Shown here: positions 5,732 to 6,371 of the stretch, one piece after another
How positions within the stretch are numbered: the stretch's first letter is position 1
Layout of the letters: every line of letters starts with the position of its first letter
NCBI GenBank assembly: GCA_035476855.1
Contig: DATILC010000252.1
Coordinates: 1-6,371, forward strand
Length of the DNA stretch: 6,371 bases
Reading direction: 5' to 3'
From: Solimonas_A sp035476855
GTDB taxonomy: Bacteria; Pseudomonadota; Gammaproteobacteria; Nevskiales; Nevskiaceae
Program-made: the position numbers and the translations under genes
Notes under the pieces: generated by a model
Seen by the model: the letters and a program-made list of their open reading frames with translations, nothing else
What the model was told of the DNA's origin: nothing
Databases searched by the model: none

Positions 5732-6371
5732 ATGCCCAGCTACCTCGACCACAACGCCACCACGCGCCTCGACCCGCGCGTGCTCGAGGCGATGCTGCCC
5801 TATCTGTCGGGGCCGTACGGCAACGCCTCCTCGCTGCACCGCTATGGCCGCGCCGCGCGCGATGCGGTGGAGCAGGCGCGCGTGCAGGTCGCGCAGCTGA
5901 TCAACGCCCAGCCCGGTGAGATCCTGTGGACCTCGGGAGGCACTGAATCCAACAACCTGGCACTGAAGGGCGTCACCGACCGTGCCAGGCCCTCGCGCCT
6001 GCTCTACGGCGTGACCGAGCACCCGGCCGTGATGGAAGCGGCCGAGGCGCTGAAGGAGCGCGGTTGGCAGGTGGAGTCGGTGGCGGTGGATGGCGATGGC
6101 CTGATCGACTGGCCGGCCTTCGAGCGCCAGCTCGCCGCCGGTCCGGTGCGGCTGGTGGCGCTGATGCGCGCCAACAACGAAACCGGCGTGATCCAGGACA
6201 TCGCGCGTGCGGCGGCGCTGGTGCATGCGGCCGGCGCCTGGCTGCATGTCGACGCGGTGCAGGCAGCGGGCAAGATCGCGGTCGATTTCGCGGCGCTGCA
6301 GGCCGACCTGATGAGCCTGTCCAGCCACAAGATCTACGGCCCCAAGGGCACCGGCGCGCTGGCAGTCAAAA
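5732..6371 (+). CDS. Cysteine desulfurase, NifS/IscS family (5' part only)
   Basis: The first 213 residues of a pyridoxal-phosphate enzyme that takes sulfur from L-cysteine, leaving alanine, for Fe-S clusters, thiolated tRNA or cofactors. Visible class-V aminotransferase features: 'YLDHNATT' at the N-terminus, phosphate-binding 'TSGGTESNN', H97 in 'TEHPAV' that stacks on the cofactor, 'RANNETG', D174 in 'HVDAVQAAGK' that contacts the pyridine nitrogen, and the Schiff-base lysine K200 in 'SSHKIYGPKGTG'. The active-site cysteine loop lies beyond the window. 'EHPAV', 'ANNETG' and 'DAVQA' resemble Azotobacter NifS more than E. coli IscS (which has EHKAV, VNNEIG, DATQS), so I leave the symbol open. 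It starts one base after the cysE stop (TGA-A-ATG) with its own ribosome-binding site, and so is co-translated with cysE. No nif gene is visible, so a role in nitrogen fixation is not implied. Confidence 0.92.
   Translation, partial: MPSYLDHNATTRLDPRVLEAMLPYLSGPYGNASSLHRYGRAARDAVEQARVQVAQLINAQPGEILWTSGGTESNNLALKGVTDRARPSRLLYGVTEHPAVMEAAEALKERGWQVESVAVDGDGLIDWPAFERQLAAGPVRLVALMRANNETGVIQDIARAAALVHAAGAWLHVDAVQAAGKIAVDFAALQADLMSLSSHKIYGPKGTGALAVK

Noticed and set aside
5714..6328. A 204-codon minus-strand open frame over the cysteine desulfurase
   Set aside because: The plus strand encodes a motif-complete cysteine desulfurase here; the minus frame is its shadow.

Overview
The window is GC-rich, densely coded bacterial chromosome. 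Codon third positions are strongly G/C, and every intergenic gap is short (1 to about 110 bases). The gene content and protein styles fit a high-GC gammaproteobacterium. My best guess is the Xanthomonadales/Lysobacteraceae side; this is an inference from sequence style and gene order, not a database match, and the genus cannot be told.

Left part (1-2793, + strand): the end of a capsule/exopolysaccharide export locus. The window opens inside a Wza-type outer-membrane polysaccharide export protein. A roughly 110-base gap with a possible RNA hairpin follows, then a complete Wzc-type inner-membrane co-polymerase fused to a bacterial tyrosine (BY) kinase. The kinase ends in an unusually regular tail with 11 tyrosines, mostly alternating with glycine and encoded by a 6-base tandem repeat.

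Middle (2799-4064, - strand): facing the kinase across a 51-base gap that holds a perfect GC hairpin are a low-molecular-weight protein tyrosine phosphatase (Wzb-like) and, upstream of it in the same operon, suhB (inositol-monophosphatase family). The phosphatase ribosome-binding site overlaps the suhB stop codon, so the two are probably translationally coupled. In E. coli-type loci the phosphatase sits between wza and wzc; here it is on the other strand.

Right part (4065-6371, + strand): a 54-base divergent promoter region separates suhB from trmJ (tRNA Cm32/Um32 methyltransferase). Then come cysE (serine O-acetyltransferase) and the first 213 codons of a NifS/IscS-family cysteine desulfurase, which starts one base after the cysE stop. 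CysE makes the cysteine precursor O-acetylserine and the desulfurase consumes cysteine for Fe-S clusters and thiolation, so the pair joins supply to use. The order suhB / trmJ - x - desulfurase resembles E. coli suhB / trmJ-iscR-iscS, with cysE in the iscR position.

All six genes belong to known families, and I see no convincing undescribed system. The points most worth a second look are the repeat-encoded tyrosine tail, the placement of the phosphatase next to suhB, the cysE-for-iscR arrangement, and a Trp-rich repeat in CysE. I see no tRNA, rRNA, CRISPR array, insertion sequence or attachment site. No gene-free stretch exceeds 300 bases.
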